From NCBI GenBank assembly GCA_934646815.1, contig CAKUEW010000003.1, positions 62,001 through 126,000 of the forward strand: DNA of 64,000 nucleotides. Reading direction: 5' to 3'. Under the pieces are notes generated by a model. It searched no databases. It saw only the letters and a list, made by a program, of their open reading frames with translations, and had not been told where the DNA came from. This document shows positions 17,434 through 26,504 of the stretch, piece by piece. Made by a program: the position numbers and the translations under genes. Position 1 is the stretch's first letter. Each line of letters opens with the position of its first letter. The DNA is from an uncultured Collinsella sp. GTDB taxonomy: Bacteria; Actinomycetota; Coriobacteriia; Coriobacteriales; Coriobacteriaceae.

Positions 17434-18125
17434 GTATCCGCGACAACCTTGATATCTCGGCATATCTGGTACTCGGCCCCGAAAACACGCTCGGACGCCC
17501 CGTGGGTGACGTGGTAGCACAGGCGCTCGACGCCGGCTTTACCTGCATCCAGGTGCGCTCCAAGGTGGCAAGCGCGCGCGAGATCATCGCGCTGACCGAC
17601 GATGCCGCGCAGGCCATCGCCAACGCCGGCAAGACCGGTCAGGTCGCCCTGCTGATCGATGACCGCCTGGACTGCGTGCTTGCCGCGCGCGAGCAGGGCA
17701 TTGCCGTCGATGGCGTCCACGTGGGCCAAAGCGACATCCCCGTCGAGGTCTGCCGCAAGCTGCTGGGTCCCGACGCCATCGTGGGCCTCTCTGCCCGCTG
17801 CGAGGAGATGCTCGAATACGTCAAGACTGCCGATATGAGCCTGGTCGACTACCTGGGCATCGGCCCGCTTCACGAGACCGAGACCAAGCGTGACTGTGGA
17901 CGCGCAGCCGACGGCTCCATCATCACCAAGAGCTTTGAGGACCTGGCGGCGCTCCATGCCGCAAGCCCTGTGCCCATTGTGGTGGGCGGCGGCGTTAAGA
18001 CGGCCGACCTGCCGCAGCTCAAGGCTACCGGCGTCGATGGCTTCTTTGTCGTCAGCGCCGTCTGCAGCGCTGACGACCCCCATGCCGCAGCCAAGGAACT
18101 CGTCGACACCTGGCAGCAGGCGTAA
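17430..18125 (+). CDS. thiE: Thiamine-phosphate synthase
   Basis: The 231-residue TIM-barrel enzyme joins hydroxymethylpyrimidine diphosphate and thiazole phosphate to give thiamine phosphate. The start is ATG 17430, overlapping the stop of the preceding gene (ATGA, translational coupling). Motifs: IQVRSKVAS, LLIDDRLDCVLA, GVHVGQSDIP, VGLSARC, DYLGIGPLHET and VVGGGVKTADL. A thiD gene and HMP-P synthesis are absent here, so this operon makes sense as salvage of thiazole with pyrimidine supplied from elsewhere. Confidence 0.95.
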   Translation: MSIRDNLDISAYLVLGPENTLGRPVGDVVAQALDAGFTCIQVRSKVASAREIIALTDDAAQAIANAGKTGQVALLIDDRLDCVLAAREQGIAVDGVHVGQSDIPVEVCRKLLGPDAIVGLSARCEEMLEYVKTADMSLVDYLGIGPLHETETKRDCGRAADGSIITKSFEDLAALHAASPVPIVVGGGVKTADLPQLKATGVDGFFVVSAVCSADDPHAAAKELVDTWQQA

Positions 18126-18169
18126 GCCTAGGCCGAGCAGTTGCTCCGCAGCCTTATATCTTCAATAGC

Positions 18170-18522
18170 GGAAAGCGCATCCCAGTTTGGACCCCCATTC
18201 TGGGATGCGCTTTCCATATAGAGGCTCAACGGGAAACTGTGTCCCAGTCTATGGCCGAAAAGTGGGACGCATTTTCCGGTTGGGGGCCCAACGGGAAACT
18301 GCATCCCGTTTCGAGCTCAAATTCTGGGACACGCTTTCCGGAACTCGCCGTATGGGAAACTGCATCCCGTTTCGAGCTCAAATTCTGAGACACGCTTTCC
18401 CAAACAGCCCCAACGGGAAACTGCGTCCCAGTCTATGGCCGAAAAGTGGGACACACTTTCCGAAACAGCCGCCACGGGAAACTGCATCCCATTCCGAAGG
18501 CCGATTCCGGGACACGCTTTCC
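18170..18522. repeat. Tandem array of six 46-nt hairpins, period 61-62 nt
   Basis: Six units begin near 18170, 18232, 18294, 18355, 18416 and 18477. Each is a 15-nt left arm (GGAAACTGCATCCCA-like), a 16-nt centre and a 15-nt right arm (TGGGACACGCTTTCC-like). The first unit is a perfect inverted repeat; others have two to five mismatches. Centres are always 16 nt, with one sequence shared by units 2 and 5 and another by units 3 and 4, while units 1 and 6 differ. Spacers are about 15 nt and not conserved. The array fills the gap between the convergent thiE and patatin genes. It codes for nothing convincing. Confidence 0.9.
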
Positions 18523-18545
18523 ACCGGGCCAACGAAACCGCAGTC

Positions 18546-19415
18546 CTACCCTGCCAGGTACGCCTCCAGCGCCGGCAACGTAGCCTCAGCATCGCGCCGA
18601 CCAATCTGGTAGATGCGCTCGAGCTCATCGGGCTCTCGGCACAGCGACGGTACCTTTACCGATTCGCTCGGCCGCACCACAAAGATCTCACCGGCTGCCT
18701 CGCGACGCGCCAAGTCATCGAGCGTAGCGTTATACACCTCGTGTCGATGCTCCAGCGCTGCGACAAACTCCGGATAATGGCGGAACACGCGCCGCAGCAT
18801 AGGCATCATGCTGTTGGGCTGCTTCACAAAGCCCGCCGGCTGCGTCAGCACCATCACGTTGCGGTCGTAGCCCTGTTCGAACAGCCAGGCGCTGGGAATG
18901 GAATCCGCCACGCCGCCGTCCAGGTACTTGCGGCCCTCAATGGCGACAGGACGCGTCGCCACGGGAATCGCCGACGACGCCCGGATCCACTCGATATCGC
19001 GCTCGTCGCCATAGGGCAAGTCGTGATAGACGGCCTCACCCGTCTCGATATCGGTGCATACGCACGTAAACCGCATGGGGCAAGCGAGATAGGCATCCAA
19101 GTCGATAGGATCGCGCTCAATGGGCACCTCGTGATACGCAAACTCGGCATTAAACATATCGCCGGTACGCAGCCAGCTGGTCACGCTCGCATAGCGCTTG
19201 TCGGCGCAATAAGCCTTGTTGTAGCGGATGGCACGACCGATCTGGCGTGATTTAAAGTTGTAGCCAAACGCCGCGCCCGCCGAGACACCCACCATATGGT
19301 CGCAGGTCAAACCGCGCTCCATCCATACGTCGAGCACACCCGCCGTATACATACCGCGGTAGCCACCGCCTTCGAGCGCCAGACCCACCGTGCGTGTCGT
19401 ATCCGGCAGTGCCAT
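18546..19415 (-). CDS. Patatin-like phospholipase
   Basis: The 289-residue protein carries the oxyanion motif EGGGYRGMYTAG at about residues 15-26, the nucleophile GVSAGA (residues 44-49) and the second dyad residue in YLDGGVADS near residue 169. This is the Ser-Asp dyad of bacterial patatins that hydrolyse acyl esters of lipids. There is no signal peptide, so it probably acts inside the cell on membrane lipid; a secreted role is unlikely. It is transcribed alone toward the hairpin array. Confidence 0.9.
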   Translation of the reverse strand: MALPDTTRTVGLALEGGGYRGMYTAGVLDVWMERGLTCDHMVGVSAGAAFGYNFKSRQIGRAIRYNKAYCADKRYASVTSWLRTGDMFNAEFAYHEVPIERDPIDLDAYLACPMRFTCVCTDIETGEAVYHDLPYGDERDIEWIRASSAIPVATRPVAIEGRKYLDGGVADSIPSAWLFEQGYDRNVMVLTQPAGFVKQPNSMMPMLRRVFRHYPEFVAALEHRHEVYNATLDDLARREAAGEIFVVRPSESVKVPSLCREPDELERIYQIGRRDAEATLPALEAYLAG

Positions 19416-19743
19416 GCAACCATCCCCATCCTCATGCTTTTGAACGAAACAAGTATACCCGTCAACATATACCGTCTCGGTTACATTTGCCGACGCAAGC
19501 TAAGCGCTACCGCCCAGCGATTATTGCTAACGCCTGTGCATGTTTATACAAACACACCCTATAATGATGTTCACAACAACAGACAACAGCAGCTAACAGT
19601 ACCAAACAATAGGCAACAAACTAACTAAACGATGCAACAACAAGGCGGGGACGAGAGTTCGCGCGTCCGTAGACCGCAGAAGGTCCCGTGGACAACAAGA
19701 TCATCCGACGCAATCCATCTCGACCCCAGAAAGCCGCTCATAT
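19416..19743 (+). promoter_or_regulatory. Upstream region of c-di-GMP genes with a TATAAT box
   Basis: This 328-bp gap lies between divergent genes. A consensus -10 box TATAAT is at 19560-19565. Downstream comes an A/C-rich stretch with several CAACA and AACA repeats and then a GC-rich segment at 19645-19700 that could fold. I could not fit the conserved core of a c-di-GMP riboswitch. No gene is seen. Confidence 0.4.
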
Positions 19744-22461
19744 ATGAACAACGCCAGCACCTACACCGAGACGCTCGAAAAGACCATTCAAGACCTACTC
19801 GAGCGCCAGGAAGACTTGGTTAGGACCGCCTTTACCGACCAACTTACCGGCCTTGGCAACCGCGGCGGCTTCACCCGCTCCCTCGAGGAAATCTGGGAGC
19901 AGGGCACTCCCGTAACCATGGCGTTTATCGACATCGATAACCTCAAGCACTGCAACGATGCCTTTGGCCACGACGAGGGCAACCGCTACATTATCCAGGT
20001 GAGTCTGTACCTTAAGCTCTACATAAAGGTTGGCGAAGCGGCGTTTCGCCTGGGTGGCGACGAGTTCGCCATTCTGTCTACGATTTCGACCGAGGATGAC
20101 CTTGCCGAGCGCCTGGAGCATTGCCGCTCGGTCCTTCTCAAAAACAACGATGCCGAGATGCCCCGTTCGTTTAGCTATGGCGTGTCGCATGCCAATCCCA
20201 AACTGGGCGAGACCCAAAACCGCATGACGAAGGATGCCGACCACCGCATGTACGACTACAAGCTGCGCAATGCCGTGCACCTCGACCGTCGCACTATCAA
20301 TCAGGTTCATACGGACGATTTTGAGATCAGCGACCGTATCTTCGATGCGTTCTCGATGCTCGATGAGGGCCGCTACTTCTTTATCGAAAACATCGACAAG
20401 AACCGCACCCTCTGGTCGCAAGGCGCGCTGCGCGACCTTGGCCTTCCATCCGAGCACATCGATGACTGCCGCGATTACTGGAAAACACGCGTGCACCCCG
20501 ATGACCTCGAGGCCTATACCCAAGACATCGACCAGCTCTTTAGCAACTCCAAGCACTATCGCGTTATGCAATATCGTATGCGCAATGCCGAGGGCGACTA
20601 CGCGCTTTGTCGCGTTAGGGGCTATCGCATTGACGGAAACGGAGACACGCCTTCGCTCTATGTCGGCGAGCTCGTTAACCACTCCCTCGTCGAGACGGTC
20701 GATCCCGCCACGGGACTCGGCACCCAACGCATGCTGGTCAATGCCATCGATGGCTGCCGTCGCGACGGCCACGAGGCAGGATTGATTGCCGTCCGCGTTC
20801 GCGGCACCATGCAACTCAACGAGCGCTATGGGGCAGACGCCGTCGATGCCATGCTTTCCGAATACGCCGGCCGCATGCTCTCGCTCACCCGAGGCAAAAG
20901 TCGCGTATTCCGCTCGCGCAGTGCGCAGTTTGTTGTACTTACCGACGGCCTAGGTCGCGATGCCTTCGAGCGCCTTATTAAGGATTTGGAGCATGCGGTC
21001 TCGGCCCCCGTCCAGATTGCCGACGACACCATTACCCCCACCTGCCTGGTCGTTCCCGTCTATTACGAGCGTCTGATCAACCAGGCGCCAGCCGTTTTGG
21101 ATGAGCTCGACCGCCGCATCCGCGCCATCAACGGCCCGTTCCACAACAATAGCCTTTCCATACCCGAAATCGACCGCAAGGGCGCAATCGCCGAACGCAT
21201 CGACTCGCTCACCGGCCTCTATCGCCCCAGCGAGTTTATGCGGCGCGCCAATGCCTTCCTCGCTACGGCACAAGGCGGCGCCTGGTGCATCGCCACGGTC
21301 GATATGGGTCACATGCGCCTGTTTAACGAATGGCACGGGCAAGCCGAGGGCGACCGCGTGCTTGCCGACGTGGGCACGGCGCTCAAGGATATCGAGAATG
21401 TGGGCATGGGCGTTGCGGGCTACTGGGGCCAGGACGACTTTTGCATTCTCGCGCCCTTTGAACACGATGCGATACACCGCATCTACCATCGCGTGCGCGC
21501 CGCCGTGGCCAAGCACGACGACGGTGTGGGTTTTTGGCCGTCCATGGGCGTCTACCCCATCAACCCCCACGAGGAAATCACCATCGACGCGCAGGCAAAG
21601 GCCATGTTTGCCAACCGCCGCGCCAAGAACGACTTTAAGGACCGCATCGCCGTCTTTCGTCCCGAGGAATACAAGCACGAGATCGCATTCCACCACACCC
21701 TCACCGAGTTCCAGTACGCGCTTTTAAATGGCCACATCACCTACTACCTGCAGCCACAGGTTGATATGGAAACCGAAGAGATCATTGGCGCCGAGGCCCT
21801 CACGCGCTGGATCGACAAGGACGGATCGTTAATTCCGCCCGCGTCCTTTATCCCGTCGCTCGAGGATAGCGGTTTTGTGGTGACGCTCGACAAGTACATT
21901 TGGCAGGGCGTCGCCTCGTGGCTACGAGAGCGCCTCGACCAGGGGCTTCACGTGGTTCCCGTCTCCCTTAACGTGTCGCGCGTGGATATCCTCGCCTGCG
22001 ATGTCGCCGAGCACATGAGCGCGCTGGCAGCCCAGTACAACCTGCCGCCCGAGCTTTTGCGCATCGAGATCACCGAGACCGCCTATACCGGAGAATCCGA
22101 GGCGGTGGACAAGCTGACGGCAGACCTGCACAACCAGGGCTTTTCGACCTATATGGACGATTTTGGTACCGGCCAGTCAACGCTCGCGATGCTCAAGAAC
22201 GTCAATGTCGATGTCATCAAGCTCGACCGCACGTTTGTGCCCGCCGGAAAAGCCGATGACCGGAGCCTGCAGATCGTGTCATCGATGCTTGGGATGGCGC
22301 AGTCGCTGCATTTGCCCGTTGTGGTCGAGGGCGTCGAAACAGAGGCGCAGGCAAAGCTGCTGTGCCAGATGGGCGCCCGCTACGCACAGGGCTTCCTCTA
22401 CTACCGTCCTATGCCGGCGGCAGACTTTGAGGCATTGCTCGATGGCGGCTACAGCGACTGA
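19744..22461 (+). CDS. Multidomain c-di-GMP enzyme: GGDEF-PAS-GGDEF(deg)-GGDEF(deg)-EAL
   Basis: The 905-residue soluble protein has no membrane segment. An N-terminal GGDEF domain has the intact active site RLGGDEF at residues 102-108 and the DIDNLKHCND metal region. A PAS-like domain follows (about 195-310), then two degenerate GGDEF folds (one with RSRSAQF, one with GQDDF near residue 565). The C-terminal EAL domain (about 640-895) keeps GAEALTRW, LRIEITET, DDFGTGQSTL, IKLDRTF, EGVETE and QGFLYY, so phosphodiesterase activity is likely. The enzyme may thus both make and break c-di-GMP. The next gene has the same N-terminal order without EAL, indicating tandem duplication. The start is the first ATG; it lacks a strong Shine-Dalgarno sequence. 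Confidence 0.9.
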   Translation: MNNASTYTETLEKTIQDLLERQEDLVRTAFTDQLTGLGNRGGFTRSLEEIWEQGTPVTMAFIDIDNLKHCNDAFGHDEGNRYIIQVSLYLKLYIKVGEAAFRLGGDEFAILSTISTEDDLAERLEHCRSVLLKNNDAEMPRSFSYGVSHANPKLGETQNRMTKDADHRMYDYKLRNAVHLDRRTINQVHTDDFEISDRIFDAFSMLDEGRYFFIENIDKNRTLWSQGALRDLGLPSEHIDDCRDYWKTRVHPDDLEAYTQDIDQLFSNSKHYRVMQYRMRNAEGDYALCRVRGYRIDGNGDTPSLYVGELVNHSLVETVDPATGLGTQRMLVNAIDGCRRDGHEAGLIAVRVRGTMQLNERYGADAVDAMLSEYAGRMLSLTRGKSRVFRSRSAQFVVLTDGLGRDAFERLIKDLEHAVSAPVQIADDTITPTCLVVPVYYERLINQAPAVLDELDRRIRAINGPFHNNSLSIPEIDRKGAIAERIDSLTGLYRPSEFMRRANAFLATAQGGAWCIATVDMGHMRLFNEWHGQAEGDRVLADVGTALKDIENVGMGVAGYWGQDDFCILAPFEHDAIHRIYHRVRAAVAKHDDGVGFWPSMGVYPINPHEEITIDAQAKAMFANRRAKNDFKDRIAVFRPEEYKHEIAFHHTLTEFQYALLNGHITYYLQPQVDMETEEIIGAEALTRWIDKDGSLIPPASFIPSLEDSGFVVTLDKYIWQGVASWLRERLDQGLHVVPVSLNVSRVDILACDVAEHMSALAAQYNLPPELLRIEITETAYTGESEAVDKLTADLHNQGFSTYMDDFGTGQSTLAMLKNVNVDVIKLDRTFVPAGKADDRSLQIVSSMLGMAQSLHLPVVVEGVETEAQAKLLCQMGARYAQGFLYYRPMPAADFEALLDGGYSD

Positions 22462-22588
22462 TCCGCTTGCGTGCAAAACGCCACCACTGGGGGAATACAC
22501 TTGTCGCCATTGGCTAACTTACGCCCCACATTAAATTCAATTGGGGATATGATACGAATCATTGTTTCGCCTAAGGAGGTTACTCATC

Positions 22589-24118
22589 ATGAACGAGCCC
22601 TATCGCTTGGGCGAGCAATCGATTATTACCTACCTGCAGCGACTTGCAAATGGCGTCTCATCCGCCGAGCTCGATGTCGCCGCGCTGCCTGCAGAGCTGC
22701 AGGGCATTGCGGGGCAGCTGCAAAAGACGCACGCCATCCTGCAACAAGAGCGAGAGCTGCTCGAGCGCAGCGCCTATATCGATCCGCTTACCAGCCTGGG
22801 TAACCGTGGCGGCTTTGACCGCCATGTCGAGCGACTTTGGCAAAATGGAGCCGCCTTTACCTGTGCCTATATCGATATCGATCACCTAAAGCACTGCAAT
22901 GATACGTTTGGTCACGCCGAGGGCAACCGTTATATCCTGCGCATCTGCCACGTGCTTTCCCAAATGATGGGGCATGACGACATGCTGTTCCGCGTCGGCG
23001 GCGACGAATTTATCCTTGTCTCGCCCACGGCAGGCGAGGCGGAACTCGACCAGCACCTGGAGCGGGCGCGCACCGATCTTATCGAGGCGACCTCGGACGG
23101 CAAGGCGCCCATGATCGCCAGCTTTAGCTTTGGATGCTCGCATGCCGACCCGCTCGCCGGCGACTCGCTCCGCCAGATGACGATGGATGCCGATCGCAAG
23201 ATGTACCGCTATAAGCTCATGCATCGCGTGCAGCAGCCAGAAGGCGGCAGCGCGCCGCAGCGCCCGGCGGATGACCATCTTCCCTGCAACGACCGCGTGT
23301 TTCAGGCAATCTCCATGAGCTCCGAGACGCGCTATCCGTTCATCCTCAACCTCGATACCGGCGAATCGCAGTGGTCGGTCAACGCCGTACGCGACTTTAA
23401 CCTACCCTCGCAGCACCCCTATAACTCGCTCGATATGTGGCTTGCCCGCGTCCACCCCGAGGACCGCGACAACGTGCGCTCCGAGCTCGATATGGTGGTT
23501 AATGGCAGCTGGCACTTCCACTGCATGCAGTATCGTGTGATGGATGCCACTGGCAAATATGTGCTTTGCGACTGCACGGGCTACCGCCTAGACGGCACCG
23601 ACACCGAGCCCAACATGTATGTGGGCATCATCATCAACCGCAGTCTTGCGGATACGACCGATTCCGTGACGGGCCTGGGCGATGTGCACGCCCTGGTCAA
23701 CGCTATCGGCGAAATGCGGCGTGTGGCGCGCGAGGCGGGGTTCATTGCCATTAAGATTGACGATATCGCCAAGGTCAATGCTCGCTTTGGATTCGACGCA
23801 GGCGATCGCGTTTTGGCCGAAAGCGCTGCCTGTCTTATGGAGTGCTCACGCGGCAAGGGCCGCATGTTCCGCTCGACGGGACCGACATTCGTGGCACTGT
23901 TCGACGACTTTAACCCCGAGGCGGTCGACGAGATTGCAGACGAGATTGAGCGATTCCTGGGTTCTCCCGTGCTTATTGGACCTCTTGAATATCAGCCGCC
24001 CATCCGCGTAGCCACGCTTCATCTAGACGCCGTCGACCGACAGCCCGTTTCCATCCTAAACGAGCTGAATGCGCTGCTTGCCGAAGCAGCGCAAGTGCCG
24101 GGCACCCAACTAGATTAA
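22589..24118 (+). CDS. Diguanylate cyclase: GGDEF-PAS-degenerate GGDEF
   Basis: The 509-residue cytoplasmic protein starts at ATG 22589, after AAGGAGG. A helical N-terminus of about 60 residues leads into a GGDEF domain with DIDHLKHCND and intact RVGGDEF (residues 135-141), expected to make c-di-GMP from two GTP. A PAS-like domain lies at about 240-350 (LNLDTGESQWSVNAV), and a final GGDEF-like fold has the site replaced by RMFRSTGPTF. It is about 125 nt downstream of, and clearly paralogous to, the GGDEF-EAL gene, so the pair may form an opposing synthesis/degradation module. Confidence 0.9.
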   Translation: MNEPYRLGEQSIITYLQRLANGVSSAELDVAALPAELQGIAGQLQKTHAILQQERELLERSAYIDPLTSLGNRGGFDRHVERLWQNGAAFTCAYIDIDHLKHCNDTFGHAEGNRYILRICHVLSQMMGHDDMLFRVGGDEFILVSPTAGEAELDQHLERARTDLIEATSDGKAPMIASFSFGCSHADPLAGDSLRQMTMDADRKMYRYKLMHRVQQPEGGSAPQRPADDHLPCNDRVFQAISMSSETRYPFILNLDTGESQWSVNAVRDFNLPSQHPYNSLDMWLARVHPEDRDNVRSELDMVVNGSWHFHCMQYRVMDATGKYVLCDCTGYRLDGTDTEPNMYVGIIINRSLADTTDSVTGLGDVHALVNAIGEMRRVAREAGFIAIKIDDIAKVNARFGFDAGDRVLAESAACLMECSRGKGRMFRSTGPTFVALFDDFNPEAVDEIADEIERFLGSPVLIGPLEYQPPIRVATLHLDAVDRQPVSILNELNALLAEAAQVPGTQLD

Positions 24119-24200
24119 CGGCACGCGTCGCGACGCACGCCGCTACCCACATCGTGCGATAATCCTCTGCAGAAGTCACCAAGAGCAGAGGGAGTTTGTG

Positions 24201-24824
24201 ATGAAGGTCCTTTTAGTCAACGGAAGCCCCAAGGCAAACGGCAATACTGCTACGGCACTCGCTGAGATTGCCGAGCAGCTCGGCGCCGAGGGCATCGATA
24301 GCGAAGTATTCCAGCTGGGCGCCAAGCCCATTCGTGACTGCATCGGTTGCGGCCAGTGTGGCAAACTCGATGGACGTTGCACCTTTGACGATGATGTGGT
24401 CAACGAGCTGATCGCTGCTGCCGAACAGGCCGACGGCTTTGTCTTTGGCTCGCCCGTCTACTATGCGCATCCCAGCGGACGCATCCTTTCGGCCCTTGAC
24501 CGCGCGTTCTACGCGGGCGGCGCCGCCTTTGAGCACAAGCCTGGTGCCGCGGTCGCCGTTGCCCGCCGTGGCGGCACGTCAACCACCTTCGACGTGCTCA
24601 ACAAGTACTTCACCATTAAGCAGATGCCCGTGGTGGCCTCCACGTACTGGAACAACGTGTTTGGCCGTGTGCCCGGCGACGCCGAGGGCGATGCCGAAGG
24701 CCTTGCCACCATGCGCAACATCGCCAAGAACATGGCTTGGCTCCTGCGCTGCATCGAGGCAGGACAGGCCGCCGGCATCGAGGCGCCTGAGGCGGATCGC
24801 GCAACGACTAACTTTATTCGTTAA
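24201..24824 (+). CDS. NAD(P)H-dependent FMN reductase-like flavoprotein
   Basis: The 207-residue protein starts at ATG 24201 with GAGGGAG upstream. It shows the flavodoxin-like FMN site LLVNGSPKANGNT at the N-terminus, a Cys cluster CIGCGQCGKLDGRC near residues 51-64, and FGSPVYYAHPSG. These are marks of the iron-sulfur flavoprotein/NADPH-dependent FMN reductase family common in anaerobes. The electron acceptor is unknown; the Cys cluster may bind an Fe-S centre. Confidence 0.88.
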   Translation: MKVLLVNGSPKANGNTATALAEIAEQLGAEGIDSEVFQLGAKPIRDCIGCGQCGKLDGRCTFDDDVVNELIAAAEQADGFVFGSPVYYAHPSGRILSALDRAFYAGGAAFEHKPGAAVAVARRGGTSTTFDVLNKYFTIKQMPVVASTYWNNVFGRVPGDAEGDAEGLATMRNIAKNMAWLLRCIEAGQAAGIEAPEADRATTNFIR

Positions 24825-24860
24825 CCCAACAGCGGAACTACGAGAACGGCAGAACACAGC

Positions 24861-25202
24861 ATGAACGTGCAAATATTCGGGACTAAGAAGTCCTTCGATA
24901 CCAAGAAGGCGCAGCGCTTCTTTAAGGAGCGCCGTATTAAGGTGCAGTTTATCGACCTTAAGGAAAAGGAGATGAGCAAGGGCGAGCTCACAAGCGTCAT
25001 GCAGGCGGTCGGCGGTATCGACAAGCTGCTCAACCCCAAGGCCAAGGACGAGGAGACGCTCGCGCTTATCCAGCATCTCACGCCCAGCCAGCGCTTCGAC
25101 AAGCTACTCGAAAACCAACAGGTATTGGCTGAGCCCATCGTGCGCAACGGCAAAAAGGCCACCGTCGGCTACTGCCCCGATGTATGGGGTGCCTGGGAGT
25201 AG
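24861..25202 (+). CDS. ArsC/Spx-like thioredoxin-fold protein without the active-site Cys
   Basis: The 113-residue protein begins MNVQIFGTKKSFDTKKAQRF. The ArsC family normally has a Cys where this protein has Ser12 (KKSFDTKKA), and no other Cys lies in the N-terminal half. The rest of the fold is recognisable, including LLNPKAKDEETL and the late cis-Pro-like LAEPIVRNGKKATVGY, where ArsC and Spx have a similar loop. It is therefore unlikely to reduce arsenate. It is 36 nt downstream of the flavin reductase gene and probably co-transcribed. Confidence 0.8.
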   Translation: MNVQIFGTKKSFDTKKAQRFFKERRIKVQFIDLKEKEMSKGELTSVMQAVGGIDKLLNPKAKDEETLALIQHLTPSQRFDKLLENQQVLAEPIVRNGKKATVGYCPDVWGAWE

Positions 25203-25289
25203 CCTGTGTTATTTGCCGGCTCGTGGGTATAAGAGCGAACGTTTTGGCATAAGATTCAACTGTAAGCCAAGTCTAACAAAGGAGGGCAC

Positions 25290-26420
25290 ATGCCCAACAA
25301 ACCCGTGAAGATCATCATGCTTACCGGCTACCTTGGTGCCGGCAAGACCACGCTACTCAACCACATCCTCGCCAACGACGGTGGCATCCGCGCCGCCGTA
25401 ATCGTCAACGATATCGGCGAAATCAACGTCGACGCCAGCCTTATCGCCGACGGCGGCCTTTCCGAGACCGACGACCTTATCCCGCTCACCAACGGCTGCA
25501 TCTGCTGCACGCTTTCGGATGACCTCGCCAACCAGCTGCAGGGCATCGCCGATTCGGGCGACTTCGATTACATCATCATCGAGGCCTCGGGCATCTGCGA
25601 GCCTATCCCCATCGCCTACACCATCTCGAGCTTCTGCGACGAGGCCAAGGCGGGAGGCGAGCCCAAGCTCGCGCTCGACAACATCGTCGCCGTGGTCGAC
25701 TGTGCCCGCATGTACGACGAGTTCAACGGTGGTCGCGACCTGCTGGCCGAGGATATCGACGAGGACGACATCGAGAGCCTGCTCATCCAGCAGATCGAGT
25801 TTTGCTCCACGCTTATCCTCAACAAGACCGATACTGTCACGCCCGAGCAGATCGCCGAGCTCAAGGCCATCGTGCGCAGCCTGCAGAAGGATGCCGTGAT
25901 CGTCGAGGCCCAAAACGGCGAGGTCCCCATGGAGGAGCTGCTCGACACCGACCGCTTTGACTTTATGCGCGCCTACAACTCCGCCGCCTGGATCGAGGCC
26001 ATGGAGCATCCCGAGGAGCACGATGACCCCGAGGTGCTCGAGTACGACATCGAGACCTTTGTGTACTCGCGTCGTAAGCCGTTTGACCTGCAGAAGTTCA
26101 CCGACTTTGTTGAGCAGGAGTGGCCCGACGAGGTCATCCGCGTCAAGGGTCCGCTGTGGCAGACCGGCGATCCGGACATGTGCTACATGTTTGAGCAGGC
26201 CGGTCACCAGATGCGACTGATGGAGAACGGCCTGTTTGTCGATTCTGCGCCCGAGGGCGAGAAGCAGAAGATCATCGACGAGAACCCCGAGATCATGCAG
26301 ATTTGGGACGATGAGACAGGCGACCGCATGACGAGCCTGTGCATCATCGGCCGTCACATGGACAAGGACGCGCTCATCGCCGCCCTCGACGCCTGCCTGA
26401 CCGACTGGCACCGCGCCTAG
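25290..26420 (+). CDS. CobW/P47K family GTPase (putative metallochaperone)
   Basis: The 376-residue protein has Walker A GYLGAGKTTLLNH (about residues 13-25), the family metal motif NGCICCTLSDD (CxCC type, about residue 70), Walker B in IIIEASGICEP and a G4-like NKTD. The C-terminal CobW_C domain follows after an acidic segment. The family includes zinc-transfer GTPases of the ZNG1 type and nitrile hydratase or cobalt chaperones; the client here is unknown. The start is ATG 25290, with AAAGGAGG upstream. No Zur-like operator was evident. Confidence 0.9.
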   Translation: MPNKPVKIIMLTGYLGAGKTTLLNHILANDGGIRAAVIVNDIGEINVDASLIADGGLSETDDLIPLTNGCICCTLSDDLANQLQGIADSGDFDYIIIEASGICEPIPIAYTISSFCDEAKAGGEPKLALDNIVAVVDCARMYDEFNGGRDLLAEDIDEDDIESLLIQQIEFCSTLILNKTDTVTPEQIAELKAIVRSLQKDAVIVEAQNGEVPMEELLDTDRFDFMRAYNSAAWIEAMEHPEEHDDPEVLEYDIETFVYSRRKPFDLQKFTDFVEQEWPDEVIRVKGPLWQTGDPDMCYMFEQAGHQMRLMENGLFVDSAPEGEKQKIIDENPEIMQIWDDETGDRMTSLCIIGRHMDKDALIAALDACLTDWHRA

Positions 26421-26442
26421 GCGATACATCCCTTTACCCGCC

Positions 26443-26485
26443 AAACCACCACGAAGGTGCCTGTCCCCTTCGTGGTGGTTTTTCG
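26443..26485 (+). terminator. Intrinsic terminator after CobW gene
   Basis: AAACCACCACGAAGG (26443-26457) and CCTTCGTGGTGGTTT (26467-26481) form a perfect 15-bp stem with loop TGCCTGTCC, then TTTCG. The loop resembles the GGGAC/GTCCC-bearing palindromes elsewhere in the window, so it may belong to that repeat set. Confidence 0.85.
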
Positions 26486-26504
26486 TTTTGAGCCAAGGAG
26501 ATTC

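Noticed and set aside
16206..18083. Very long open frame antisense to the thi operon
   Set aside because: It is a composition-driven shadow of thiM, the thiamine-binding gene and thiE, without domain or ribosome-binding site. Similar antisense frames at 4018-5196 and 7157-8467 were dropped for the same reason.
18170..18522. CRISPR array
   Set aside because: Units are palindromic hairpins, two of the 16-nt centres are used twice, and no cas gene or leader is present.
19600..19743. c-di-GMP riboswitch upstream of the GGDEF-EAL gene
   Set aside because: A GC-rich foldable stretch exists, but the conserved GEMM core is not recognisable.
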